Shown here one piece after another: positions 17,889 through 26,407 of a DNA stretch of 64,000 bases. The stretch covers positions 2,619,001 through 2,683,000 of the forward strand of contig NZ_CP042910.1 of assembly GCF_008298035.1 (NCBI RefSeq), written 5' to 3'. The stretch comes from Gimesia maris (GTDB lineage Bacteria; Planctomycetota; Planctomycetia; Planctomycetales; Planctomycetaceae). Each line of letters begins with the position of its first letter. Within the stretch, counting starts at the first letter, position 1. A model generated the notes under the pieces. The model worked only from the letters and a program-made list of their open reading frames with translations, had not been told where the DNA came from and did no database searches. The translations under genes and the position numbers were made by a program.

Positions 17889-18356
17889 TTGCCTGTTCTG
17901 TTTTACGCTGTCGCACTGCTGATCTGCGCATTGATTCCTGGCTGCCAGAGTGCCGCTTCAGATTCATCTCATTCCAGTTTGCCTGAGGTTACAGATTCGA
18001 ATTTTCAAAAGTCGGTCCTGGAGGCGGACCAGCCAGTGCTGGTGGAATTCTGGGCTCCCTGGTGCCGCCCCTGTATCGAGATGATCCCCCTCCTGGAAGA
18101 GGCGTCAGAACAATTTGCGGGACGCGTGAAGATTCTCAGAATGCGCATCGACGAGAACCCGGCTACTGCTGCCAAATATGAAATCGACGCGCCCCCCGCG
18201 TTCCTTCTCTTTAACGAGGGGAAGGTCTTCAAGCGCCGACTCGGGAAACAAACACAAGCACAACTGACGAGCCTCATAGAGAATGTCTGCGCAGAAACTG
18301 CCTCGACTCGTCGGGTACAAATAGACTGTCGCCCGTTAAGTCTCGTAGCCAATTGA
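17889..18356 (+). CDS. Thioredoxin-like lipoprotein
   Basis: About 155 residues if TTG at 17889 is used; no ATG lies near the start in this frame. That start gives a lipoprotein signal (ALLICALIPGC-Q). The domain has VLVEFWAPWCRPCIEMIPLLEEA with the redox pair CRPC, and cis-Pro in YEIDAPPAFLLF. It should be a membrane-anchored periplasmic thiol-disulfide oxidoreductase, possibly keeping the cysteines of the neighbouring metal proteins reduced. The domain is certain, the start codon is not. Confidence 0.75.
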   Translation: MPVLFYAVALLICALIPGCQSAASDSSHSSLPEVTDSNFQKSVLEADQPVLVEFWAPWCRPCIEMIPLLEEASEQFAGRVKILRMRIDENPATAAKYEIDAPPAFLLFNEGKVFKRRLGKQTQAQLTSLIENVCAETASTRRVQIDCRPLSLVAN

Positions 18357-18492
18357 TCATTGAAAACAAAATCTGGTGAAAGAGCTGACGTGGGTCGGGT
18401 CACATCTGCCGTGAATGACTATTGGTTGTGATATTTTAGGAGCGAACGCGCGTACCCTGGGCGTGAAGAAATGACTTGCTTTTCGATGTGAT

Positions 18493-18849
18493 CTACGCCG
18501 CAATCCGCTCGTACGACTTGATCAGTCCTCCGAGATGTTCCTCGCAGTGGATCTCATCGAGCCTGATTGTCTCGAATTCCGGCGGTGGCTCAGCACAACA
18601 GGGCGGCAGATATTCTCGTGAGCTGTGCGCTCGATGTTTGTTGTAATAATCAACGAATTCCGAAACAAGATAATCGAGATGCACTTTGCCGAAAGGCTGC
18701 GTACGTTCGTGAAGCTTTGTATGAATTTCACCTGGTATACGATCCCGCAGAATCCGGTTCTCATTTTTCAAATAGAGGACGTATTTGGCCAACAGGCTGT
18801 CGGAAGCAGTCGCAATCAGTGTCAGCAGAGGATGAAAAAGTTGGATCAT
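18493..18849 (-). pseudogene. Transposase remnant with internal deletion (rve-type)
   Basis: A 118-codon frame. The first 45 residues (LLAKYVLYLKNENRILRDRIPG) match the start of planctomycete integrase-core transposases. They run straight into a C-terminal part (YYNKHRAHSSREYLPP) that normally lies some 200 residues later. The DDE catalytic core is missing, so the protein cannot be active. The frame is a deletion derivative left in the chromosome. Confidence 0.7.
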
Positions 18850-19078
18850 CGTGGTAAAATCAGTCTCGGTGGTAACATGCTGTAAAATAAGGAGATGTCA
18901 CTTAATTTGTACCCCGCTGAGACACAGTTCACATTCGATGGACAGTCTCTTTCAGGGCTTTGCGGAACCTTCACCGACTGCAGGGCCACAGAGTTGACGC
19001 AGTTCACCTTATATAATGGTGTCGCGGCTGCTATTAAGCTACTCCAGAAAAATTCGAAAGCGGTGAGTTACCTCTAAA

Positions 19079-19330
19079 TCACCGTAGAGGGCTCGCCCTT
19101 TTGTAAGCTCCTTTGATCTCATGACTTCCGGAATCAGCCCGCGCAATAGTCGTTACGAAGAGGGTTTTGTACGGGACGGGGAGCTCTACTTCTAATTGTT
19201 GAATGGGAAACAATCGAATTGCCTCCGGTTCGTGATTTTCGATGGCTTGGCCATACTCGAAACCATCGACTTTGGCGATATATTTACCTCCTGTGACACC
19301 TGCTTCCTCAAGTGTCGGTATAGGCCATTT
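19079..19330 (-). pseudogene. Possible decayed gene fragment
   Basis: In the 18857-19415 gap one minus-strand frame reads coding-like for about 80 codons (GGKYIAKVDGFEYGQAIEN, then LFPIQQLEVELPVPYKTLF) and stops at 19079, but has no start codon and is preceded by a stop. No family is recognised. The rest of this gap shows nothing else supportable. Confidence 0.3.
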
Positions 19331-19415
19331 TCAAAATCAAGGCTCAGTCGGGCCCCCTCATTACCTGCTACTCCATCCTCGAATTTCCTGTTCGATTTTG
19401 AACCAGATGCCGAGA

Positions 19416-21047
19416 TTACTTTTCAGTCACTCCCGTAGCAGTAGTTTTCTCGTCCGGTCTGGCGGGAACAACGCGAATCACGCGACCGCTCTGGTGCTTG
19501 TCGCCATCCATTTCCACCGTGCGAACTCGCAGCAGATGCGTGCCCGGCTTCAAACCGGCGGGCAGTTTCGCATGCCAGAGATGTGTGGACTTTTTGGCAT
19601 TCGGCATACTACGGTACTTCTTATCTTTCACACTATTCTCAGTCTCAGACAGTTTCTTGAAGCCCGGATCAATGCCTGGCCGAAATTCCATCGGAACCCA
19701 GGTTCCAACCGCTCCGATCAGCATTGCAACTTTGGAACGTTCCGAACCATTGAACACGTTGACAATCACATCTGTCTCGACCAACTGGTTGGCAGCGACT
19801 TCTTCCGGAACCATGATATTCATCTGATACTTCTCAGAGCGGCCTGCCGCCCGAAAGTCCAGATTGTATTCCTTGCCATCAAAACGAATGATGGAATAAC
19901 CATTCGGCGCCCCGTCGGCCATCACGGTATGCGGAATGCCCCGTTCGTCAGGAGTGCCAGACCACCAGCTGCCACAAACCGTTACGTTGATGATGTGATG
20001 ATGCGGTTTCGGGCCACGCCAGCCATCTGCTTTGGTGATGAAACGGTGCTCGTGATGATGCGTGTGACCGGAAATCGACATGCAAAACGGACGTTTTTCA
20101 ATCAACCGGTACAACTCCTGTCGATCGTTGACGTTCACCAGCGGGATATGCATCATCAGCACAACCAGCTGATCTTCGGGAATCTGTTTCAGGTCGTTCC
20201 TGATAAATTCCATCTGTTCTATACCAAGCCCGCCTTGATATTTTCCTTTCTTATCTTTTTCTGAAACTGTCCATTCGACATCATCGAGGGTAATAAAATG
20301 CACGGTCCCATAATCGAATGAGTAATACGCCGGCCCATACTCGCGTTCAAACGTTTCATCACTCAGTTTGTCATTGGGAGCGTCAAAGTTGATGTCATGG
20401 TTGCCGATCACGTTATACCAGGGAATGCCCAGCAGCGCGATGCCGCGCGCCTGCGATTGGAACAGAGAAAGATCGTTAAACAGAATATCGCCCAGAGTCA
20501 CGCCAAACGAAGCGTCGGTTCCAATCAGATCTTCGATGACATCATGGGCGATATAATCGATTTCCTTTTGATCGCGGGGCTGCGGATCACCAAAAAAGAT
20601 CGCCCGGAATTCCGCAGGTTCTTTCTGAGGATACAGCGGAAAATCGACCGACGCAGGCAGCGGACCGGTCGGCTTGACCCCCGCGTACTTTGATTTTGGT
20701 GAGCCGTTCGGCTTGTGAATATAATAGAATTCCGGCGTCAGATTCTTGCTCAGCGGCGTCCGCCATCCCTGTGGTTTGATCACAAACAGAATCGTATCAC
20801 CCGTAACCGGCAGTTGATACAAACCATTTTCGTCCGTGCAGACAACCTCGCGACCATTGGAAACGCGAACACAAGCCAGGCCCTGTTCCCCGGCGTCCCG
20901 CTGGCGATTGTTGTTCGCATCATAAAACACATAACCGGTGGCTGTCTGCGACTCCTTTGCTGTTATTGATTCCGCCCGTCCGTAGGTCTGACCACTCGAT
21001 ACCAGCAGTAAGACCACAAGCAATTTTGTCAGTGATGATCGACCCAT
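19416..21047 (-). CDS. Exported calcineurin-like metallophosphoesterase, three-domain type
   Basis: 543 residues with a signal peptide (KLLVVLLLVSSGQTYGRAES). Residues 35-110 form an N-terminal beta-sandwich (GYVFYDANNNRQRDAGEQG, the SdrD-like/MetallophosN start). The central domain has the metal-binding series FFGDPQP, GVTLGDILFND, VIGNHDINFD, VLMMHIPL and SGHTHHHEHRF. A C-terminal MetallophosC-like domain follows. It should hydrolyse phosphoesters in the periplasm; substrate unknown. No close operon partner is seen. Confidence 0.9.
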   Translation of the reverse strand: MGRSSLTKLLVVLLLVSSGQTYGRAESITAKESQTATGYVFYDANNNRQRDAGEQGLACVRVSNGREVVCTDENGLYQLPVTGDTILFVIKPQGWRTPLSKNLTPEFYYIHKPNGSPKSKYAGVKPTGPLPASVDFPLYPQKEPAEFRAIFFGDPQPRDQKEIDYIAHDVIEDLIGTDASFGVTLGDILFNDLSLFQSQARGIALLGIPWYNVIGNHDINFDAPNDKLSDETFEREYGPAYYSFDYGTVHFITLDDVEWTVSEKDKKGKYQGGLGIEQMEFIRNDLKQIPEDQLVVLMMHIPLVNVNDRQELYRLIEKRPFCMSISGHTHHHEHRFITKADGWRGPKPHHHIINVTVCGSWWSGTPDERGIPHTVMADGAPNGYSIIRFDGKEYNLDFRAAGRSEKYQMNIMVPEEVAANQLVETDVIVNVFNGSERSKVAMLIGAVGTWVPMEFRPGIDPGFKKLSETENSVKDKKYRSMPNAKKSTHLWHAKLPAGLKPGTHLLRVRTVEMDGDKHQSGRVIRVVPARPDEKTTATGVTEK

Positions 21048-21416
21048 TTTTTTCCCTTATCAGTAAACCAGATAAATTTGCTTTAATCATGTTATGTTCC
21101 GTAGCATCGGGGTAAAACCCATAGACCATTCTTTATGTGAGGTTTCCGGCAATACTATTCAAACCGTAAGTGGGAATCCTTACTAATTTCCTCATTTTGA
21201 GTATTGTTACAATAACATCATACAAAAAGCAGAGGGGGTTTCAGGGGAATATAGGAGCCTATCAAAAGCGACAAGCCGCGTCCGCAATACGAGCAGAGAA
21301 ATCTCGAAAACGACGGATGGAATAATGTGGCCACTCGCCACGCTAAAAGTGAACCAAATGCAAGACAGCGCAAGAAATTCGGGTGCGAGGATCACCAGCT
21401 GTAAATTCTGTCGGCT

Positions 21417-21869
21417 TCAGTCGTCCGCACGATCTGACAGGATTTTCCCCGTCGACGCCTCAATAGTCAGCTCCCGCTCAGAACCGGCATGCAGCGTCTC
21501 TACTTCCCATTGACCATGCTCATAATCCATTTCCAGGATAGGCTGATAACCCGCCTGCTCTATCTGGCGGGCGATTTGGGAAGCGGCCAGGTCTTTGATA
21601 CTCAGTTTCTGATGATGGAAATCCGGATGCTCGCTAATAATCGCCAGCGTCTGCGGGTTGACGTGGACCTCAATCGGCTTGTTCTTGCGAAAGGTTTCGA
21701 TTTCCCAGACACCGTCGTCAAACGCAGCTTCCACAATAGGTGTCAGCCCCTGTTGTTCCAGCTTTGATAAAACCTGTGAAAGCGGACTGGCCTGGCTCGG
21801 CGGGACATCAGCTTCTGCTACGGTTACTACTACGCTCACAAGACTTCCCAATAATAATACGGTACGCAT
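21417..21869 (-). CDS. Exported PepSY-domain protein
   Basis: 150 residues. ATG at 21869 has TAAGGAG upstream and gives a clean signal peptide (MRTVLLLGSLVSVVVTVAEA); a longer frame would hide it. Two PepSY-like repeats follow, each with a VWEIETF/QWEVETL strand (GVWEIETFRKNKPIEVHVN and GQWEVETLHAGSERELTIE) and a closing IISEHPD/ILSDRADD. PepSY proteins are periplasmic and often sit next to two-component systems. The promoter carries the conserved box also found near the two-component genes at 23468-25578, so it is probably under that system. Confidence 0.85.
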   Translation of the reverse strand: MRTVLLLGSLVSVVVTVAEADVPPSQASPLSQVLSKLEQQGLTPIVEAAFDDGVWEIETFRKNKPIEVHVNPQTLAIISEHPDFHHQKLSIKDLAASQIARQIEQAGYQPILEMDYEHGQWEVETLHAGSERELTIEASTGKILSDRADD

Positions 21870-21925
21870 GATTGACTCCTTAGTCAGTAAATATTTTGGA
21901 AAAGGATTTCCGTTCTTACAGTCAG

Positions 21926-21979
21926 ATACTATCAAGCGTGCCTGAAATCAGGATGAACCAAAGATAAAATCCACTTCAT
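21926..21979 (-). promoter_or_regulatory. Promoter of PepSY gene with shared 19-bp box
   Basis: Read on the minus strand, ATGAAGTGGATTTTATCTT (21979 to 21961) is followed by 29 bases and then TAGTAT (21931 to 21926), a likely -10 hexamer about 50 bases before the start codon. The same box and the same 29-base spacing occur at two other promoters in this window. A TTCA four bases after the box is also shared. Confidence 0.65.
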
Positions 21980-22146
21980 GTTTGAAAAATAAATCAGCTT
22001 GCATTACCGGGCTTTATCAAAGCTGCCACCTAATATGAAATAGACCGGGAAACGGAAAAAATATTTGACAGCCATAATATGTCACATATCGTATGTCTGG
22101 ATGTGAAGTCAACTATGACACCAGTCACACGACTTTGTGTCCGATT

Positions 22147-22245
22147 GATTCTTATCTTCCCGGTGACATCAGCCACCGGAGTCCTTGATTCTATCTGATG
22201 TAAGGTGAAGTCGAATTGTTCTTCAGTGTATCGTGTTCGTTTCAT
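22147..22245 (-). pseudogene. IS3-type transposase OrfA fragment
   Basis: From ATG at 22245 the frame reads MKRTRYTEEQFDFTLHQIE and then RTPVADVTGKIRI, the start of an IS3/IS911-type OrfA helix-turn-helix. The rest of the gene is missing. It is a short remnant. Confidence 0.65.
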
Positions 22246-22437
22246 TTCCCGCTCCTTTCTCAAAATATAAGCTAACAAAACCTCTCACATTTCACATGGA
22301 TCAAGAAACGGGGTGGGAAGATCACTCTATTTTCTGACACAGAATTAATCAGAACCAAAGCTCATTCCCGGCCTGGAACAGGTTGACACGCGGGCTTACC
22401 ATGATGACTATCCGTCAGAACGGTGAAACACGACTGA

Positions 22438-22992
22438 TTACATCAGCCGGTCATCGTTGCGTTTGAGTTCGTTAAAGTCTTCGGTTTCCGGTAAAAGGAC
22501 GGCGAGCTTCTCACTTCTGTTAAGGCGAATCACGCTACTGGTCAGTATATCTTTCAGATAGTAACTGACCTCGACCGCTTCCCAATCCATGCGAAAGATG
22601 GAGTCGGTTATTCCCAGTGAATTACAGACATCGATTGTGGATTTTTGGCGAGAGATCAGTGTCAGTCGGCGGCCCAGGTTCTCGCGGCGGAGTAATTGAT
22701 CGAACTGGAGTGGCAAGGATTCGTCAAGCAGCAGAACAACATCGGAAATCCCCTGCCCGTTTGGCTTATCGAAACGAGACAACACTACTCCCAGTTCGGC
22801 CGTAGAGGCATAGCGATGAATTTCCACATGTGAGGCACCCCAAGATGACCATTGCTTGATCGTATCATTCAGGTCCTGCATATTGGCGGATGAGCCGCTA
22901 TGCTGTTTTTTAAATCGGGTTCGAGTGTCTCTTATATCGGATCGCTTTGTGATCGAGATCAGATCATTGATAAAACTGGTAAGAGTTACCAT
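22438..22992 (-). CDS. Hypothetical cytosolic protein of 184 residues
   Basis: A good ribosome site (AAAAAGGAAA) precedes the start. No signal peptide or membrane segment. The sequence is mixed alpha/beta, with an Ile/Leu-rich segment (SDVVLLLDESLPLQFDQLL) and a His-containing N-terminal third. I do not recognise the family. It lies 81 bases after the small gene at 23074 on the same strand, so the pair may form one operon driven by the boxed promoter at 23319-23372. That would place it under the adjacent two-component system. Confidence 0.6.
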   Translation of the reverse strand: MVTLTSFINDLISITKRSDIRDTRTRFKKQHSGSSANMQDLNDTIKQWSSWGASHVEIHRYASTAELGVVLSRFDKPNGQGISDVVLLLDESLPLQFDQLLRRENLGRRLTLISRQKSTIDVCNSLGITDSIFRMDWEAVEVSYYLKDILTSSVIRLNRSEKLAVLLPETEDFNELKRNDDRLM

Positions 22993-23073
22993 GATAAATT
23001 TCCTTTTTCTGGATGGCTATTCATATTATTGATTAAATGAGTGATTAATCTGGTAAGTGGAGTCTGGAACTCG

Positions 23074-23256
23074 TCACGATGAAGAGGATGCTGTGATTCG
23101 GTCACAAGACTTAGTTTGCTGCTGTTCCACGAAACCCTTTTTATTGTTTGTTTTCTGTTCAATTCGCTGCACCAGATACGGAATGGCGTCTTGAATTGTC
23201 AGACAGGTGTGATACTCGGGCCTGATTATTCTGAAGCGTTGAAGGTAAGGGATCAT
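23074..23256 (-). CDS. Small hypothetical protein (60 residues)
   Basis: A 60-residue frame starting MIPYLQRFRII, with AAAGGAAA upstream. It contains HTCLTIQDAIPYLVQRIEQ and a polar tail. No family is recognised. It is supported mainly by the ribosome site and by a promoter with the shared box ending 97 bases upstream of the start. Probably co-transcribed with the gene at 22438. Confidence 0.45.
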   Translation of the reverse strand: MIPYLQRFRIIRPEYHTCLTIQDAIPYLVQRIEQKTNNKKGFVEQQQTKSCDRITASSSS

Positions 23257-23318
23257 CTAGATTTCCTTTGATCAGTAGACTATGAAATTTGCCGGTGGGA
23301 GTTATTCGAATCCAAAGC

Positions 23319-23372
23319 ACTATAGAGAGTAGATTTAAAGCCACGCTGAAGTGAAGATAAAATCCGCTTCAT
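23319..23372 (-). promoter_or_regulatory. Promoter with shared 19-bp box, between divergent genes
   Basis: On the minus strand ATGAAGCGGATTTTATCTT (23372 to 23354) is followed by 29 bases and TATAGT (23324 to 23319), placing a start site about 56 bases before the small gene at 23256. On the plus strand the same intergenic region has TATAAT at 23400-23405, likely for the response regulator gene. The box could therefore also autoregulate the two-component operon. Confidence 0.65.
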
Positions 23373-23467
23373 CTTTTATGGCGATACACTTTGGTGGCGT
23401 ATAATGTTGATGCGAGATGAAAAGACCGAACGAATTACTACAGTTTTAAGTTGAGAAAGCATCCACG

Positions 23468-24163
23468 ATGAGCAGTCGGATTTTGGTTGTGGAAGATGAA
23501 GCCCGCATTGCCGATTTTCTGGTGCGGGGGTTATCAGAAGAGGGATATGGAGTCGAACACGCGGAAGATGGTCGAATCGGCTGGCTGCTGTTGAATTCGG
23601 AGACATGGGACCTGGTGATTCTGGACTGGTGGCTACCGGTTGAAGACGGCATCCAGTTACTCCGTCGGTTTCGACAAAAGAACCGCACGACTCCGGTTTT
23701 GTTTTTGACCGCGCGCGATGCGGTTACCGAACGAGTAACTGGACTGGATGCGGGAGCTGACGATTACCTGACCAAGCCATTCGCGTTTGATGAACTGCTG
23801 GCCCGGGTGCGGGCGCTGTTACGACGACCCGGCCAGGCGAGCGGCGTGGTGCTGGAATATGCCGACATCCGCGCGGATCTGGAAACACAGCGGGTCACGC
23901 GCGGCGGAACGCCGCTAGATCTGACGGCGAAAGAGTTTTCCCTGCTGCTGTTTTTTCTGAGGAATCCGGGCAAGGTACTCTCACGGACGCGGATCTACGA
24001 TACTGTCTGGGACGATTCGTACGACGGGCTTTCCAATACGCTGGAAGTACATGTCAAGGAACTGCGTCATAAACTGGAAGCCTGCGGCCCCCGCGTGATT
24101 CAGACATTAAGAGGACGCGGTTATGTGCTGGAAACGACCTCGGATGATGAGGGAGCCTTATGA
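23468..24163 (+). CDS. OmpR-family response regulator
   Basis: 231 residues. Receiver domain: acidic pair in VVEDEARI, phospho-acceptor Asp53 in LVILDWWLP, Thr/Ala in FLTARDA and Lys in DYLTKPFAF. The C-terminal winged-helix DNA-binding domain contains TRGGTPLDLTAKEFSLLLFF and ends RGRGYVLE. ATG at 23468 follows a weak ribosome site. The stop overlaps the histidine kinase start by four bases (ATGA), so the two are translationally coupled. It is the natural candidate to bind the conserved box upstream of this gene and of the PepSY and small-membrane-protein genes. Confidence 0.93.
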   Translation: MSSRILVVEDEARIADFLVRGLSEEGYGVEHAEDGRIGWLLLNSETWDLVILDWWLPVEDGIQLLRRFRQKNRTTPVLFLTARDAVTERVTGLDAGADDYLTKPFAFDELLARVRALLRRPGQASGVVLEYADIRADLETQRVTRGGTPLDLTAKEFSLLLFFLRNPGKVLSRTRIYDTVWDDSYDGLSNTLEVHVKELRHKLEACGPRVIQTLRGRGYVLETTSDDEGAL

Positions 24164-25578
24164 AACTGACGACGCGTGTTTCAGCGTTTTTCCTGTCTGC
24201 ACTCGCGGTGATTCTGATCGGTAATTCTCTGTTGCTATACGGGGTGGCGCGGTCATATCTGAAACATCACTTCGATGAACAGCTCGATTCGCTGCTGCAT
24301 ATACTGGTGGCCGCTGCGGAAGTGGAGATCGACGACGTCAAATTCGAATCCACGGATCATTTTGTGATTCAGGATGCCTATGGAGATCCGGATGATATTT
24401 TCTGGCTGGTTCTCTCCGAAGAGGGTCAGGTTGTCGCGCACTCGGATAATTACCACACTGCTTCGGGAAAAACTGTAACAGAGAATGTCAGCTCTCTGGT
24501 GAATGCGAGTGAAATCACAAAACTGGGCTGGCGATTAGTTCGACATCATCTGGCCGCGCCCGAACCTAAGCCAGCATCTGAACGTTCGGATTTGGAACAC
24601 GCCGCGTTAACCATTGTGGTAGCGCGGAACCTGGAACCGTTGCGTCGAGCCCTGTTCTGGCTGGCGGTGGCGTTGATTGTGCTCCCCTTAATCTGCTGGT
24701 TAATTGCGGCGCTGCTGGGACGCCGGTTCTGCGAGCGGGCACTGAAACCGATCCGGCAGATGGCAGATGAAGTCCGCATAATTGACGTCCACGACACTCG
24801 CGCGCGACTGGACGTGCAGCCTACCCGGGATGAATTGGAAGAGCTGGGTGTGACGTTCAACGAACTGCTCGATCAGCTGTTTCAGGAATACGAACATCAA
24901 CGGCGATTTGCGGGAAACACAGCGCATCAGTTGAGAACTCCCTTAACTGTGATGCAGGGACAGGTTGATGTGGCACTCAGACGGCCAAGGAGCGCAGAAG
25001 AATACCAGGAGACACTGACGACGGTCAGCCAGGCGACTACTTCGTTAAGCCAGACAGTGGAAGCTTTACTCTTCCTGGCACGTCCGGCGGAGGATCAGCC
25101 GATTCCCGATTATCAACGGACCGATCTCAGCCTCTGGTTGCCGGAGTATCTGGAACGCTGGAAGAACTCACCGCGGTGGAATGATATCCATCTGAAAACG
25201 GCAGCGAGTCTGGTGTGTGAAACCTCACCGACACTGTTGGCGCAGATCATGGAGATACTGATTTCCAATGCGTTGAAATACAGTGAGTCGGGAACGGCTG
25301 TAGAAATTCTGGTGCGACGGGAAGCTGCTTTGATTGTTCTGGAAGCCAGAGACCAGGGAATGGGAATTGCAGCGGAAGACCGGGAAGCGATTTTTGAACC
25401 ATTCTTTCGCACCCGCCAGGCGCGGCAGCAGGCATCGCCGGGTACGGGGCTGGGACTGGCTTTGGCCCGGCACATTGCGACGGCGCTGGAGGGGCGTCTG
25501 GTTTGTGTCGATGGTCCGGGAATGGAAACGCGGTTTCAACTTTCACTACCCGCTGAGGGTATCCTTTCCACAAGCTGA
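24160..25578 (+). CDS. Sensor histidine kinase with HAMP domain
   Basis: 472 residues. Membrane helix 1 at about residues 8-28, a periplasmic sensor of roughly 135 residues, helix 2 near 166-190, then HAMP. The dimerisation domain has FAGNTAHQLRTPLTVMQGQ, with phospho-acceptor His256. The ATPase domain has the N box EILISNALKYSESGT, G1 ARDQGMGIA and G2 GTGLGLALARHIA. It should phosphorylate the response regulator encoded just upstream. The signal is unknown; QseC/TctE/CusS-like kinases have this layout, and the nearby PepSY protein could modulate the sensor. Confidence 0.93.
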   Translation: MKLTTRVSAFFLSALAVILIGNSLLLYGVARSYLKHHFDEQLDSLLHILVAAAEVEIDDVKFESTDHFVIQDAYGDPDDIFWLVLSEEGQVVAHSDNYHTASGKTVTENVSSLVNASEITKLGWRLVRHHLAAPEPKPASERSDLEHAALTIVVARNLEPLRRALFWLAVALIVLPLICWLIAALLGRRFCERALKPIRQMADEVRIIDVHDTRARLDVQPTRDELEELGVTFNELLDQLFQEYEHQRRFAGNTAHQLRTPLTVMQGQVDVALRRPRSAEEYQETLTTVSQATTSLSQTVEALLFLARPAEDQPIPDYQRTDLSLWLPEYLERWKNSPRWNDIHLKTAASLVCETSPTLLAQIMEILISNALKYSESGTAVEILVRREAALIVLEARDQGMGIAAEDREAIFEPFFRTRQARQQASPGTGLGLALARHIATALEGRLVCVDGPGMETRFQLSLPAEGILSTS

Positions 25579-25739
25579 AGACTTTTTATCACAGCTTACA
25601 GTATCTAATTAAATCACGGCAGCGAGCGCGTTGCCTGAAGTAAGGCTTGCCCCTGCCACCTTTTGCTTCAGGGTCTTCTCTCGTGAGAAGTACGATTTTC
25701 TTCTTGCTCCCCATCGCACCACTTCATGTTTTTGTTGAG

Positions 25740-25793
25740 ATGAAGAAAATTTTATCTTCCCTTCAGGGTGCGTTTACGCTGCGCTGCGATACT
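25740..25793 (+). promoter_or_regulatory. Promoter of small membrane protein with shared 19-bp box
   Basis: ATGAAGAAAATTTTATCTT (25740-25758) is followed by exactly 29 bases and GATACT (25788-25793), a plausible -10 hexamer, about 45 bases before the start at 25840. TTCA four bases after the box is also kept (CCCTTCAGGGTG). Together with the boxes at 21961 and 23354 this defines a repeated, position-fixed promoter element. Confidence 0.65.
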
Positions 25794-25839
25794 GCTGATA
25801 AAGACTTACATTCCATTGGGATTCGCTGGAGATAATAAA

Positions 25840-26037
25840 ATGACAAAAATTGTATTACTTGTTCAATTAACGGCAGTCGTTACCGCTTTCTTACTAATGT
25901 CAACGTGCATCGTTGGAGCTGTAAGGTACAGGTCCGAACAAAAGAAAACTTTGGCGGGGGGCTCATTTCGACCATCTGCTGATAGCCGTTCGACCACAAA
26001 GCTGTGTCGTGACATTATTAATTCGCAGTCGTCATAA
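25840..26037 (+). CDS. Small membrane protein (65 residues)
   Basis: ATG at 25840 is preceded by TGGAGA. One N-terminal membrane helix or signal (MTKIVLLVQLTAVVTAFLLMSTCIVGA) is followed by a basic, polar tail. No family is recognised. The boxed promoter upstream supports it as a real gene in the two-component regulon; small membrane proteins often tune histidine kinases, but that is speculation here. Confidence 0.55.
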   Translation: MTKIVLLVQLTAVVTAFLLMSTCIVGAVRYRSEQKKTLAGGSFRPSADSRSTTKLCRDIINSQSS

Positions 26038-26407
26038 AGCTCTTCGAATGCAAATATTTCCATGTAGTGTGACGTAGAACGACGACGGTTCTGCGGTATG
26101 TGGGACACAGGAACAATCTGTGCAATAGGGAATCGTAGTGATATATATATATATATGGCAGAAATTCATGCTATAAAATGTAAAATAGGAATTCATTTCA
26201 AGCTTGGATCGCTTCCAAGTTCAAACCGTCTAGGAAATGTCTGGTAGTGACACTACTCAAGGCAAAGGGGTCTACTAATTCTCAAAACTCATACAGGCTT
26301 CATAGTATCACACTTTACAAACCCTGATAGCCCTAAACTATAATGTTGAATTGACCTTCCTAAAACTCACCAGAAAACCAATAACGATTTCAATCATAGA
26401 GGTCCTC
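26038..26407. other. Intergenic before alkaline phosphatase
   Basis: No gene. AT-rich, with a short TA repeat near 26141-26155. A promoter for the phosphatase must lie here but no clear hexamers or Pho box could be assigned. Confidence 0.4.

Noticed and set aside
18895-19077. Short plus-strand frame of 60 codons
   Set aside because: No ribosome site, no family, overlaps the decayed region between remnants.
19242-20264. A 340-codon frame opposite the metallophosphoesterase
   Set aside because: The opposite strand has all metallophosphoesterase motifs and a signal peptide; this frame is a shadow.
26141-26155. TATATATA run as a promoter or recombination site
   Set aside because: Simple dinucleotide repeat with no supporting elements at the right distance from a gene.
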